Source: Antedon mediterranea (Eukaryota; Echinodermata; Crinoidea; Comatulida; Antedonidae). From it: 64,000 nucleotides of DNA. Under the pieces are notes generated by a model. The model did not search any database and was not told the DNA's origin. It saw only the letters and a program-made list of their open reading frames with translations. The stretch spans positions 9,435,001-9,499,000 of the forward strand of contig NC_092671.1 in the NCBI RefSeq assembly GCF_964355755.1, written 5' to 3'. This document shows positions 22,142 through 35,600 of this stretch, piece after piece. The stretch's first letter is position 1. The number at the start of each line of letters is the position of its first letter. A program made the position numbers and the translations under genes.

Positions 22142-23937
22142 CATATAAAGTGTGAGAATGTCATTAAATACTTAATTTCAATGAAGATATACATTTTTTA
22201 TTAGGTCTGCAAAAGCATGGTAAACTTTTGTATTAAAAATATGATTAGACTCAATTTTTAAATGCATATTCAACATTATATCATAGTAGTAACTGTAGAA
22301 TATGTGACCTTTTTATAAACTGTTCTAAAATATGGATATAATAGTTCAGTTTAATTCCCTCTATCTTTTTGAAAATCCTCTACAACATCCCGCGAGATTA
22401 AGTATGACGTTACTATACCCACACAATCCATCTAACCACTCATTTGTATCCTTTGGAAAGTCTGATATCTGTAACTGAATTAGCTGCTTATTAATTGCAG
22501 TAGTGTGAATTAACAAGGTGATGTACAGTATCTAGGTAATAAGGGATACTGTATGAATGGTTATCAAAACTATTATGTTTAATTATAGACCAAGTGGACT
22601 TGTACTAATTAATAATTGCTTGTTTTTGCCTTGAATATTACTTGTATTACCAGTATTAATAATTTATTATAATTTATCTTTCTGTTTTGAAAATGTTAAT
22701 GATTACTAGTCTTTACCTAATCTTTCCTAGTGAGTGTGCGCAATACTGTACAGTACTATTAAATTAATTGTTTAATCAAATACTACAGTTTACATTACAT
22801 TCATGAACATGGAATGTGATTACAAAAAACATCAATTAATTTGACATTAACTAAAGAAATAACAATATGTAAAGTAACCAAGTCCGTAGCCAAAATTATA
22901 GGGGTTCTTTTTCCGTCAAAATGCAGACCAATATTTGGTTCAGATGCTTAAAAAATAACGTATAGGCCAATATTTCAACAAACTTCAATTTAAACCAAAT
23001 TCTCACATTGATGTATATTTATATACAGTATTAAATATGCCTATTGTAATGAACTTACCTATAAACTTTCTTTGAATGTTTAACACTACTTTTAAAGGCC
23101 TACTATTTGCAAATGATGTACATCTGGGGATATTTTCTGTTTGTGCCGGAACCAATTCTTCTTCAACTCTGCAGGTGGTTCTAATAAAAACAACGCTCCT
23201 AGACTGTTTGCACTCTTTAAGAAATATATCCAAATAGAATAGCTATATAAAATTGATCTATTGTTATGGGTGTCAACAGAAGAGTAATTGCTATTTTGTA
23301 GTGTATTATAAACACTGCTTATTCAAGCATATCTAGACATAAAACATTGTTGACCCTGCTTTGTTGTGATTGGCTAATAAGTAAGTTTGTATACTTCTGT
23401 GTATTGGCTATTATTGAAAACCCTTCTTTTATTCGTAAAGTGCTGTATTACAATGTAGTACATGAAGTTTGTGTGATAATTACCACCAACAAATATAGAA
23501 GTGGAATATGAAAAGGCCACTGCTGAGGATTAACATAGATAACAAAACAAAACATTGTAAAATATTGTGTATTAATTAACTAGAGAAATGTATTATTCTA
23601 TAATATAATTTATCTTTGTCCATGGAAGAGTTCAACAAGTTCTGTTACATCATTGAGTTGTTAAACAAACTTTCTTGTTAGATAGTTTCTCCATTATCAA
23701 TCATATTCTATGATAGTAAAGGATATCTTTTTGTGTTTTGAACCTGTTGGATTGTATACTATGCGCACGTTTGCAGACCAAGATGAACAATTCAAGTATT
23801 CCTAAATTACCTCAAAATAATGTTCAAAGTTAGTGTCACTCAATGATGCCCACCCTAGTGTTCAACACTCATGTCATAATACATATGTATGATAAAGTGT
23901 TTAGCAAGAACAATAATCTTGTAGATATTCTATAATC
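22142..23937. other. non-coding stretch, possible 5' exon of tau-like gene inside
   Basis: It contains the candidate non-coding exon at 23059-23215. Nothing else is recognisable. Confidence 0.35.
23059..23215 (-). other. candidate 5' exon of the tau-like gene
   Basis: On the minus strand an open, non-ATG stretch ends at a very good donor (tttatag/gtaagttc). An acceptor-like tttcttaaag lies at its upstream end, and a TATA-like tatatag sits about 25-35 bases further upstream. It could be a first or second 5' UTR exon feeding the acceptor at 20340. gtaag occurs often by chance, so the evidence is thin. Confidence 0.25.
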
Positions 23938-24462
23938 AAGTACAAGATACAAGATACAAGATAACTTTATTGTCAAAATTGTTAACAATTTCGAGATATG
24001 TTTTGTACCTGAGTAGAATAAATAATACGATGTGATAACTATATAAATAAATACAAATGATACAAGTGACTATCTTGAAAAGTTTTTGTTAAATAAATTG
24101 CATGCTATGTACATTGGTGAAAATCTGAAACGATTTGTGGATATTTTTTCCTGTGTCAGTCTAACCCTTCCTGATCTACTTATAATGATGTCTGAATGTA
24201 ATGGGTGTGATGGGTCTTGCATAATTGTGTCAAATTTCTTAAGTATGAATGTATTAAACATTTCATCTAAAGATTTCACTTCTACACCGATAACTCTGCT
24301 GGCCTTGTTTACTAATCTCTGAATTTGACTTTTACTGTTTACATTGATATGAGAAAACCAAACAATAATACAATAAGAAATGATTGATTGAACAACAGAG
24401 GAATAAAACATATGAATGAGATGAGAACTAACATTAAACCGTTTCATTTTGTATTACTGAAG
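23938..24462 (-). mobile_element. 5'-truncated L2/CR1-type retrotransposon, RT C-terminal end
   Basis: An open frame of 125 codons on the minus strand (24447-24070) matches the C-terminal part of non-LTR retrotransposon ORF2: a region like FYSSVVQSIISYC, then DPSHPLHS, SGR and the terminal fN motif. The 3' end carries tandem 7-mers (acaagat on the plus strand, 23940-23965), a hallmark of L2/CR1 3' ends. The reverse transcriptase catalytic part is missing, so it is dead. It is related to the copy at 48555-49600. Confidence 0.85.
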
Positions 24463-24721
24463 ATTTCTTTCTTCTTCCTAAATTAAAGAGTTATGTAGAC
24501 AGGAATAATAAATATAGATTATATACGACCTGTGATGGATATGCAAATTGAATGTACATTATTTTAGACAAACTTCCATGGCAACGCTGACATGCTTGCT
24601 TGCAGACTATAATTAATCTTGGAGATTTCAATTATCATAACGAAATGTACAATAGCTTGTCACAGTGACATTATAATACTTTAATAAATTTCTATTGTGA
24701 ATTATTTACTAGTTATATCAT

Positions 24722-24995
24722 ATTGGAGTTGGATAGCCGAGTGGTTAGGACACTTGACTGTCATAGAGATAGACCCGGGTTCAATTCCCGACAAATCCCA
24801 GTCCACTTACAGTAGCTGTAAATGAATACCTAGTTAAAAATACTAGGGAGAAAAAAGGCGGCGTGGAAAGGAACTGGCCACCCTACCACATAATGCCGAG
24901 GCTTAGTACAATGAGCTCCTAACAGCTCATTCCCCTACGTTCAGAATGAACACGGGACTCACCTTTTATATCATTGTATTGCTTATGTAGGCTTA
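24722..24995 (+). mobile_element. tRNA-Asp-like SINE
   Basis: The first 72 bases resemble a tRNA with tagccgagtggttagg (A box) and cgggttcaattcccg (B box), and an anticodon-loop position reading GTC. The anticodon stem does not pair, so it is not a working tRNA. A non-tRNA body follows (gaatacctagttaaaaatac...cgtggaaaggaactggcc). It is a SINE family different from the one at 9945. Confidence 0.8.
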
Positions 24996-25354
24996 AATTT
25001 GTGTATCTTTTTAATAAAAATACAGTTTCTACAATTTTGTATCTTATTGTTACTTTATCTGCCAGTTAAGAATGAAACCTGTTCTGTAGGTTTGCTTATA
25101 ATTTTTTTGGTTGTTACAAAATCTTTCTTATACCTATTGTAAAACCAGATGAAATTTACATTTATCCATATTGATATGGTGAATGTAATACTGTGACTTT
25201 AAAAAACATGGTACTATCTTAAATTGATTATATTAAGAAATACTAAAATAAGTGGTATTGATATGATTATCATTTCAAATGCAAATATTTTGTATTTAAA
25301 AAATATACATTCTAAAACCCGGAGCTGCGACTTTTTAATACTTGCTATATTGTA

Positions 25355-25517
25355 AGCTCTGTCTACACCATCAAACTAGTTTGACAAAAAAAGTGAGATG
25401 TGCCCAAATAATTAGTAGTGATATGAGTAAATATGGTAGTGATATGACATCATCATGTCGATATATGGGCACATCAGATTTTTTTGTCACATAAAGTTTG
25501 ATAGTGTAAAGAGAGCT
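25355..25517. mobile_element. MITE, same family as 18771-18921
   Basis: The ends read agctctgtctacaccatcaa and the inverted counterpart ...tttgatagtgtaaagagagct, with an internal part close to the 18771 copy (gtagtgatatga). Its target duplication is no longer perfect, so it is an older copy. Confidence 0.8.
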
Positions 25518-26865
25518 TTAAAGACATTGAATTATATTTACAACATAAGGTAAATTGTCTGACTCGACAAAATCATTGATAGGCCAACAAACCCTGGCCA
25601 TTTGTTGCTAATTCAATTAAGCCTAACTCTTTCCTGTATGTGGATAACCTGGACTTTTCTGGCAATTATTTCAGTCATTTAACCTTTTTAGATAGAAATG
25701 TAATAGTTCTCATTTCATTAAGTTTCATTATTTTGTGGTAAAAAATGTACTGTATTGATCGTTTATTTTTATTGGCCAAATCTTGCCAATTTGTTTTTAA
25801 TTGTAAGTTTTATCTTTGGAGGACAAGATTAATTATCACATGCTTTGAGTTGATAAGTTTGTCTTTACTTTCTATTTCGGTAAAAAGTTCATTTTGTTAA
25901 CTTAAAACAAAAATCGATAAACTACCATGCATCAAGCCTGTGGAAAACATTATTTTATGGAGATATGTATTTTTATTAATATTATATTTTATACATAACC
26001 CAGACAACATGTGCAGGTCATGGGGCATACTAATCTTCGTCTCTGACCCCTTTTACATCTGCAACAGGGCATGTTATTCAATTTTTTAAAGTTAAAAATA
26101 GATCATTATATAATTTGGTTTAATAAAATTCATATTAACTTTGTGTATTAACTATACTTTAACATATCTTTTTATTAAGCTAATTTTACTCAGTATAAAA
26201 CTTTATTTTATAGTTACTTTGAAAAAGTTCTTTTATAATCTTTACTTCATATATACTGTTTTTAGTCGCGTGGACGCGACTCTATAGTTCACTATGTCGG
26301 TCGGTCTGTCTGTCGGTCCGGTATAACTATGCGTTTTAGCACGCGACTATGGCTGTTGGCCTTGTTAATGCATCTAGTTGAGCTGGATTTTTTACTAAAA
26401 TACACTTTAACAATTTATAATTCAAAAACACTTTAATAACAATAACACAATTGAATTTAACAATAACAATTATCTTGAATTCATTGTTATTACTCATTTT
26501 TACAAATGTGAAATCCTACTATTCACATAGTGACCTAGGCTTAGAGTAAAGTGCAATTAAAACTACAAGTTTCTTTCTGATAGTATTTAATAATACTTAA
26601 TAGAAAGTTCTTCTCATAACAACACTGACGATAAAATATTAAAAAATCCGGTTCAAATTTATAATTACTAAATACTACTGATTTAAAATTCTTTTTACGC
26701 ATAGTTTATTTCGTACAGACAACTTGTGTACTTTAGGATATTGCATTAGACTGCCTCAGCAAGCTCCATGTTTGATTGCTCTGATATCGTTAGTTAATAT
26801 CCTTTAAAAATGATCAAATCAAACTAAAATCCTTGATTCCCAGACTATTTCCTTAAATTTCTTAC

Positions 26866-26952
26866 CTTGTTCCGTAATATCCCGGTTATAATTCTCCGTG
26901 ATTTTTTATTAGAATCCATGGTAAGGTCGAAGGAAAAGTTTACGCTGCTCAT
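26866..26952 (-). other. candidate alternative first coding exon of the tau-like gene
   Basis: An ATG at 26952-26950 opens 29 codons (MSSVNFSFDLTMDSNKK, then a basic end) that run exactly into a consensus donor (aag/gtaagaaa) in phase 0. The acceptor at 20340 would continue in frame through CAA AAC AAA into the known ATG. This could be an N-terminal variant, or chance. Confidence 0.2.
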
Positions 26953-28173
26953 GTTGTCGCGTTGAAGGTGAAACTAAATGTTGTCGTTGATTATTTCTTT
27001 TTTGTAGGGGAAGAAACGAATTAGATGCTAAATTGTTTTAGGTTTTCAGGAAGTCACTGAAATGTGATAAGCTAAAAGCTAAGGCTTTTACCTGTACTGT
27101 CTGCCTTAAACTCTTTTTTTATTTATCTATATATATCTATATACAATGCTGTATATTTTTTATTAATTTGATAGTAATATATTTTTATATAGGTTTTTTT
27201 TTTAAATTCTAGTAAGTTTTTCAACTTTTAACAAAGATTTTCAAAAACAGATACTCTGCAGCCACTCAAAATTGTTTGAAATTTTTAAGTAAGCAAAAAC
27301 TGGTATACTGTAGGCATCCTATTTTCTATCATGCATTCTTCTTCATTATTAGCTATTTCTTTTGAAATTCCTAATAGAATATCTGTTTATTGTTCTAATT
27401 GCAATATAAGCTCCAAAGTAAAGAATGAATTACTATGATTTTAACAACTCTCAATAATTAGTAATAATCCCACTGGTAAAGATAATATTCTCCTCCAATA
27501 AATTAGTAATCATAGATGATATTTTAATGGGCTATTAAATATTGATTCCAGCCATTTTATGTTCTTGGATACAGTAGAGTATTTGTTTGGAATACTATAA
27601 TATTTGGGGTGGTGCATTTGCTAAAAGATTTTCGATTCAAAAGAGAGTTTTTTCTTGAATTGTACATTTAATAAAGATAATTAAGCGCATTTAAAAAAGG
27701 ATGCATTTTATTAATGAATAAATTATTTTCTAAATCTAATTGCTGGTTATTGTCTAGGAAATGAGTTTGGATTAAAACTTGCTACAGCTAAATTCATTAA
27801 CTGTCTTGTAACATCTTCATGATAATTTTTTCTTTGTGTTTGCGTCCGTTACAAAGAGCAATGAATCATTTTCCTTCGTGCGCTAGGTGTGCCATGTTTA
27901 TTCAGTGAGTAACAAATTTTCGTCTTAAATTTTAAAAGTAAAATAAAGACACATTAACCTGACAACTTCCGTTCTTATGTCTTCGTTAAATTTGCAAGTT
28001 TATCTACATGTTTGATGTGATGAAAAGTGAAAGATCTTACGTTGTGTAGTGTTGTGGAACGGATGTTAGGAAGGGGATGTTATAGACTTATCGAGGTCAA
28101 TGAATCTAAAATGCTTTCAACTTAACATTTAATATCAAATATAATGAGGTTAATTTACTAAGTTTTATCAATC

Positions 28174-28446
28174 AATATACGTTTAATATCCAACTTGAGT
28201 ATATGCTTTTAACACATACTGTATATATATATATAAATATAAGGTTGGGTTTAAATAATTACTTGATATACTACTATAATGCACTGTTATAAACAACTTT
28301 GAGCCCTAAATTTAAGAATTAATATGACGTTTAACATCCAATTTGAGTATATCCTTTTTACACATAATGTATATTATATTATAAGAATGTTGGGTTTAAA
28401 GAAATACTTGATATACTACTATAATGCACTGTTATAAACAACTTTG
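28174..28446. repeat. direct duplication of about 130 bp
   Basis: 28174-28303 and 28321-28446 are diverged direct copies. They share ttgagtatat, ttgggttta and a closing 'ttgatatactactataatgc'. It has no coding content. Confidence 0.8.
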
Positions 28447-31440
28447 TGCTCCAAAGGCTTTCAAATTATGTGAATGATTGAAATCAAAGTGTTCTAGTGT
28501 AACAATTCTTTTAATAAATTCATAATAATAATTAATCCAGAAATAATTATCTTTATCGCGTTTATAGCAGCCACTTCTACTGATTTTTTTTCCTCAACCC
28601 AATGAAAATTTATTCATAATTATAATCTGGGTGCACAAATATAGATATTTTCTCATGTATCAACCAATCATTGATAATGGGTACTGCTAGTATAGCGTGA
28701 TAAATTGTTATTAATTAATGTATGTATTTTAAATCAAACATTTTTTTTATTATTCGTCGTGTAAAATTTTAGCACACATAATACAAACTGAATGATGCAT
28801 ACATACTTATTTATGGCAAAGTTTTTTTTAGTGTTATTTTCTTCATATAACAATTTAAAGGGATGTTCATGATCCAGGAAAATCCTAATGGGAAAATACA
28901 CATAATTCTGCTTATTGTTTTGTTTTAGTTTTGTATTGCTGTCTAGGTTTTTGTGTCAGTGTTTCTATTTCCTGTATTTATGAGAATCAACCTTAATTGC
29001 CTAGAGTGTTTATAGTGGGCCTACTATACAGTGACAAATTAATTTATAAATATAACACATTTTTTTCTGGTATTCACCTCAGCATAGTTCATTTTATTGT
29101 TAAAAATCATGGTGAAAAATAAATTGAAGGGGTTAAGTCAAATAGTACCTAGGTTACCAGGGTACAAAGAAATGGAATATAAAGTATATAGAGGACCCCT
29201 TTATACTATAAGTTCCTTTACAATAGAAAAAGAATTGCACAGATTATCCACTGGAAAGTAAATAAATATGGAGTACTGTAGTTTCAGAAATATTTAAAAA
29301 TAGTGGCTCGATCACTTTTAGGTACAAAATAAATGGAATTTTATCTTAATTCTTGTAATAGTGATTTTCGTTTTTCCGGCACATATGCGACTATGCAGCA
29401 ATTGAGTCTAACAGTCATTCTGCATATGTCCATATGAGTGTGCGCACTATAACTTTACAGCTGTGTAGTTAAGTGTCACGTCTTGAAAACAAAAGGTTGC
29501 TATTTATCAGTACAATCACGTAATATAGCAAATAATTTTTTTATTGTAGAATTATGTCCCAGAATTTGTGTAACTAGGTTACATTTTATAAGCAATAGCA
29601 TGGTAGTGTTTGATCATACTGTTTTATTACCACTCTCTCATCTTTAGATAATGATATAGTATTATTATCTGCCATAAAATTTGTAGGTATATTGATGGGT
29701 TGAGGTATATTCAAGGGCGTTTTAAAGTAAAAAACAACAATAAAGATGTACATATAGTTATGCAAATTAATTAATTCTACCCTTTAATATTCCTAATTGG
29801 TCATACCTACCAGGCCCCTACTTGATTATACTGTATTATGCTAACCCATTTCCAAGACAAAGACAAAAGTGAGTATAATAGAAATTATATACACATTTCT
29901 TATGTAATAATTTATAACTTAGAAATTGTATAAGCAGTCAACTTCCCCCATTATCATGTGTCTAGTATCATTGGGGAAAGTAAAAGAATATTATATATAA
30001 ATTTACAGAAAAACTCTAAACTACCAAATGGTATATACTGGAAATGAATTAATTTTTAAATATTGAAGATGAGCAAATATGTGAGCTACTCAAAACCCAT
30101 TGATAATGCTTAAATTGTACAATTTTGTTTTTAGCTTGTCAGAATACAGTGAATCGTATGCCATTCATTTTACCACACATAGACATATACTGTATGTGGT
30201 CATAGTTTCTTTGTATTTTGCATGATTAGCAAATAAGACATTTGAATAACACTCAAATAAAATCTCTTTACACACATTTAACTTTCATTTCATAAAGGTA
30301 TTTACGTCTAGATATTTGTGAACAAAGATTCTGACGATTTCATTATGAACTGCACAATGTACTTCCTTTCATATCATTTGGGAATTTTCTCTGGAAATTT
30401 GCCAAAAATTATCATTACATTCAAACAAACTTCTGTCATATTTGCTTGTGAACATTTCCCAGTGTGTACCATTAAATTGTGATTTGTTATTGTATGATAT
30501 CATTCTGATTTAAGTAAAGGGTGTACTGTAAATGCACCCTTTTAAAATATTAGTGTTTTCCATTTTGTCAATAAGAGAAATAAATACTCATTAAAAAATA
30601 CATTTCCATGCACCAATGGCAAAAATACTCTCAGCCTGCATATGATATATTGTGGGCATACTGTAATATTTAAGCCCTCATAAAATTATGAGTGAACTAT
30701 CCACTAATGCATTGGTCAGAAATAGTTATAAAATGGAGGACCAAGATATATTTATTTATTGATTCTCGTAAAGTCAGAACAAAAATGATTGTATTACAAA
30801 AAATATAAAAATTGTATGAAAAAAGGATATCAAAAATATTGAATTACATATTGAAAAATTACATATAAAATTGTCATGATTGATTGATTAGTTATTTCTA
30901 TTCTCTATTTTTCAGATTCGGTATAGATGTACAGTACTTAATTGATGCCATATTACAATGGGTGACAACATAACCTACCGTACCTCAAGTTCACCGTAAC
31001 ACTTTTAAATAAACAACATGGTATTGAAATTCAAAATTCATTTATGGCTAAAGTGGTTTTGAAAAGGTAGTCATAGTTACAAAGTAATACAATGATCTGT
31101 TTCGCAGCCTACATTAATATTGTAAAAATAGAACATTATATTTTTATAGAAATTATTATAATACGATGTGCAGGGTTCAATGAACTGTATGAAGTGTCTT
31201 CTGCAGTTTGAATTACGCCAGAGGACCAATAATTAGAATAATAATGAGATGTGCATTCAAGCATGACATTTCCTAGAACATGAGACGATATTTAATTTTC
31301 AAATGAACTACAAACCAAACAACATATATTTTTATAGTTTTTTTAAATTATATATATCATTGTATGAGTACAAATGGGTGTTGACTCAGTGCTATATTTA
31401 GAGTGTGTGCTCACAATGTTCATTCTCAGGGGATGGCTAA

Positions 31441-32300
31441 GGCATATACAACATCTTAAGTGTAGGCATAGTACAGCACAAAGCTAACATATACAACATC
31501 TTAAGTGTAGGCATAGTACAGCACAAAGCTAACATATACAACATCTTAAGTGTAGGCATAGTACAGCACAAAGCTAACATATACAACATCTTAAGTGTAG
31601 GCATAGTACAGCACAAAGCTAACATATACAACATCTTAAGTGTAGGCATAGTACAGCACAAAGCTAACATATACAACATCTTAAGTGTAGGCATAGTACA
31701 GCACAAAGCTAACATATACAACATCTTAAGTGTAGGCATAGTACAGCACAAAGCTAACATATACAACATCTTAAGTGTAGGCATAGTACAGCACAAAGCT
31801 AACATATACAACATCTTAAGTGTAGGCATAGTACAGCACAAAGCTAACATATACAACATCTTAAGTGTAGGCATAGTACAGCACAAAGCTAACATATACA
31901 ACATCTTAAGTGTAGGCATAGTACAGCACAAAGCTAACATATACAACATCTTAAGTGTAGGCATAGTACAGCACAAAGCTAACATATACAACATCTTAAG
32001 TGTAGGCATAGTACAGCACAAAGCTAACATATACAACATCTTAAGTGTAGGCATAGTACAGCACAAAGCTAACATATACAACATCTTAAGTGTAGGCATA
32101 GTACAGCACAAAGCTAACATATACAACATCTTAAGTGTAGGCATAGTACAGCACAAAGCTAACATATACAACATCTTAAGTGTAGGCATAGTACAGCACA
32201 AAGCTAACATATACAACATCTTAAGTGTAGGCATAGTACAGCACAAAGCTAACATATACAACATCTTAAGTGTAGGCATAGTACAGCACAAAGCTAACAG
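31441..32300. repeat. 45-bp tandem array, 19 copies
   Basis: Nineteen head-to-tail copies of a 45-bp unit (contains catcttaagtgtaggcatag) with no difference seen between copies except at the left edge. Because 45 is divisible by 3 the minus strand reads as a 297-codon open frame of a 15-residue unit (MLALCCTMPTLKMLY), but it starts from a TTG and nothing suggests a gene. The perfection implies very recent expansion or strong homogenisation. Confidence 0.95.
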
Positions 32301-35300
32301 TACGATTAAGAGGATGGGGGAAACTTTCAAGACCCAAAAATGTGTCCTCTTAATAGAGGTGCCACTGAATAGGAGTTGGCCTTAACTTAGTGTTAAAAAA
32401 TAATATATTTCCCCCAGTTTGTTTAACATGTGGGTCCCCTTAATAGTAGTGATGTTCCCTAGTAATTTCTAAAAATGTAGCTTGGTAGACAGTGTATTCT
32501 TATGTATATAATTAGATATATTGTTCAAAGGCAAATTACTGAAAAAATGACAATGCTGAGACTGGATCTCAATGGAGCAAAAAGCTAAATCAAAACAATA
32601 AAGTTAAACAGCCAGAACAATTTGCAGAGCTTTCGGGTATTAATTAAATGTATTGTGTTATTTTTATCTATAATTCAATTCAAAGTCAAAATAATTTAAA
32701 CTTGCTTAGCTGTTTGATTCTCATTGGTTCTGAGGTAACGTGTGTACAGTATGAATAATAAATGATCAACTGACATTTAAATTTCTTGGATTATAAAATA
32801 TAACCGTCATATTATCATTGTTGCCAGAATCTCACAAATATTTTTAACAATTGAACTACAGTCTTCCATAATTTATGGATAGTAGATTTCTGGCAATAAT
32901 TCTAAAAATATCCTCAAACGACATGGCAAATAACATAATAATCTCGTTAATGACATGATTGGAAAATATCACTACAGGATTTTGACCAATGATTGCATCA
33001 TCTTCCTCCTTAGTTTAGTATGTAAAATATAAAAGTGATGTTTTAAAAGCTTTAAAATGAATGTGATGATGTATTTAAAAGATTCACGAGGCAAAAAAGG
33101 AGATTTGAATTCGTGAAATTGAAATGTTCTAATGAAGTTTTTGTTATTGAAATTTATTGAGAATCTTCTTTTCCTATCTTCTTCTCTTTTTATATTTACA
33201 TCTACATTTATCAACAAATTTTAAAAAAACAAACAAAAACTTCCAAAATGTTGAAAATACAGAACCCCTTGTATTGAGAGAACATTTTCTCATAAAACGA
33301 ACAAGGGGAAAAATGTTGTTTTACCAATATGATCAACCCCTTAATATAGGTTCTATTATTATTATATTGACAACATGGAACTTTAAACAAGGCAATCTAA
33401 CCTTGCTTTAAACATGTTTCTGAGATTTCAGACACCCCCCATGTTATCTAGATCTGATTCCATTTCCCTTCTATTATCACTCCATCAATTTAGTTTCAAT
33501 TCAAAACCCTTATTTAAAGAATATTGTTTGTCTATAGCCCTAGATAATGTCATTGTTTTGCCAGTCAAATGTTTCTTAACCCCACTGGGCTTATTGGCGA
33601 GTATGCACAGTGCAATTTATTGTCGATAAATAGTGTCTGTTAAATTAACTGTAACCTGTTAGCATGTCCGGGAATAAATAGATAAGTAATTAATTAAGAG
33701 CGAAATACAACACCCAGATATTGATTTTTTCACAATAGTTGATGAAGTTGGTATCTTCGACTATGTCTGTTATTGATGTTAAATTGAATATTGGTATGCT
33801 AATCTTCAAAATATACATTTGTGCACGCAACCGGTCATACACATTAGAATTATACAAAATGCCTGTAATTTATGGTATTAATTATTACCGTACTGTACTT
33901 GTTTACTTGTTCTCGCAAAATGCGGGAGTTAAGGCTTAAAAGCCCTGGAATATGAGTGAAGTATCTTCATTTCATATTAAAGATTTATTATTTTTATTTT
34001 TTACCTATTTATCTAGTTATTAAAGACCAACATTAACATTATTTAATGTTAGTAGTTTAGTGAAAGGTTACGTTAATATTGCCAAAGACCTCTTCAATTG
34101 TAAGGAATATTTATTCTGAAATAAAGTGATCAATCAATTGAAAATCCTCTAATTTCTGACCTATAGTTTTCACCTTTTACAACGACCACATTTTGACATA
34201 TTTTTCGGCTCGCATCTTCGAAAACAAATTTTACAGTATTGAATTTGATATGTCATGTTTTCAGTGTTGCCACTGTCAGCATGAGATATTCGAAAATCTT
34301 CCCATGTATTACTGTTCAACCGAAACTATGGGATTAGCTAGAATTACGATATCGATACATTCACTATCCTACCCTTTACTAATTAGAGCTGTCAAAATGT
34401 ACGCATAACATCATTATTTATAAATACATCCGCGTGAACATAAATAGGCCCATCTGAAAGGTTAAGCTAAATGCATGTGTTTACGCGTTGCGATTGATTT
34501 GATATTTATATCTGTCGAGAGTGTAAAAATTGAACGCACTGTATTATTGGGGCATCCAAAAGGATCTTCTTATCTATAATGAAATCCAGTAGAGGAAAAT
34601 TGGCCGCTTTTATGTTGAATGAAACTCACAGATATGACATTTATAGGCCTATAGCACATCAATTAACAAGTTTTCGTTGCGTGGCCCTCGAATCTCAACA
34701 TAATTGAGATGGGTAGAAATTGCCAAATGTAGGTCCATTATTTATTTTTTGTGTGAAATTAAATTGAATTTAACTGCCATCCAAAATACATTAAAAACAT
34801 TACGTAGGCTTATTTTATTAGCATATTACGTATGCCTCATAATAACATAATTTATAACATATTTAATGTTCAGTCAGAATTTTCAAGATGAATCTCATTA
34901 AACAATTCAGTCTACATCTTTAGACGACTCAAGTAATTGTCTATACGTTGGAATTCAATGGAGGTCATATCGATCTCCAGTCATTAATATCGGTTGACCT
35001 CTAAATGACGTCTTACGTTTAAAAGTTATGAGCGATTCATACCAACATAACAACAGAAGATACTGTCAATTAGTTATAATCGAACCGCATCATTTTGTTT
35101 GGTGTGTAGGTGTGTAGTTTGACGTTCAAAGAAAAACATGCTTGCGAACAAAATAATTACACGTGACAATCCCGAAAGATAAAAATTGGAAACTAACTAA
35201 ACAAAATCCCAAAATCTTCTCAATCATAATTATATACGAAGGAGTTGACGACATACGGCCTACTATAAATTTGCACACAAAATGCAGGCATGTTTTTAAT

Positions 35301-35446
35301 GAACATTGTTGACAAGAAAGTTGCTTCCAACATTTATCCAGGTAGGTATTAATCTACGTGTTCAAACCACAGAGCTCCATGTCAGGACTACTATACGTTT
35401 TTCTGGGGCATCATTACATCACATTAATGTGAACGCATCCAAACCA
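32301..35446. other. non-coding stretch with dispersed repeat scraps
   Basis: At 32335-32385, 32425-32455 and 33262-33355 there are scraps of a dispersed element with the phrase 'cccttaatagaggtg'. The piece at 32523-32580 recurs at 55303-55365. No gene is recognisable. Confidence 0.4.
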
Positions 35447-35449
35447 TAA

Positions 35450-35597
35450 AGCGTGGTTCTCACTAGAAATACAACGCAAAGACGCACGCGCAATGACCAA
35501 TGACAAGCCACTCTTCGAGTAATCCATCGCTTGTGATTGGTCAAATCACTTACGTTGCGTTACGCCCTTGCGTTGCGTCGCTAGTGGGAACCAAGCT
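35450..35597. mobile_element. MITE, 148 bp, TAA target duplication
   Basis: The terminal inverted repeats are AGC(G/T)TGGTTC(T/C)CACTAG, flanked by TAA at 35447-35449 and 35598-35600. The interior is CG-rich (cgcaaagacgcacgcgcaatg) and also partly inverted. This is a third MITE type in the window. Confidence 0.88.
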
Positions 35598-35600
35598 TAA

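Larger units (their letters stand above)
25518..31436. other. long non-coding AT-rich stretch
   Basis: No gene that I can support. It includes a repeat fragment with the CG-rich phrase tcggtcggtctgtctgtcgg at 26268-26372, the duplication at 28174-28446 and the candidate exon at 26866-26952. The rest shows no ORF with a motif and no clear mobile element. Confidence 0.4.

Noticed and set aside
24722-24795. Possible functional tRNA-Asp gene
   Set aside because: The A and B boxes are present but the anticodon stem does not pair and a SINE body follows.
31437-32330. 297-codon minus-strand open frame with a signal-peptide-like start
   Set aside because: It is the 45-bp tandem array read in one frame. 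The start codon is TTG, all units are identical, and there are no gene signals.
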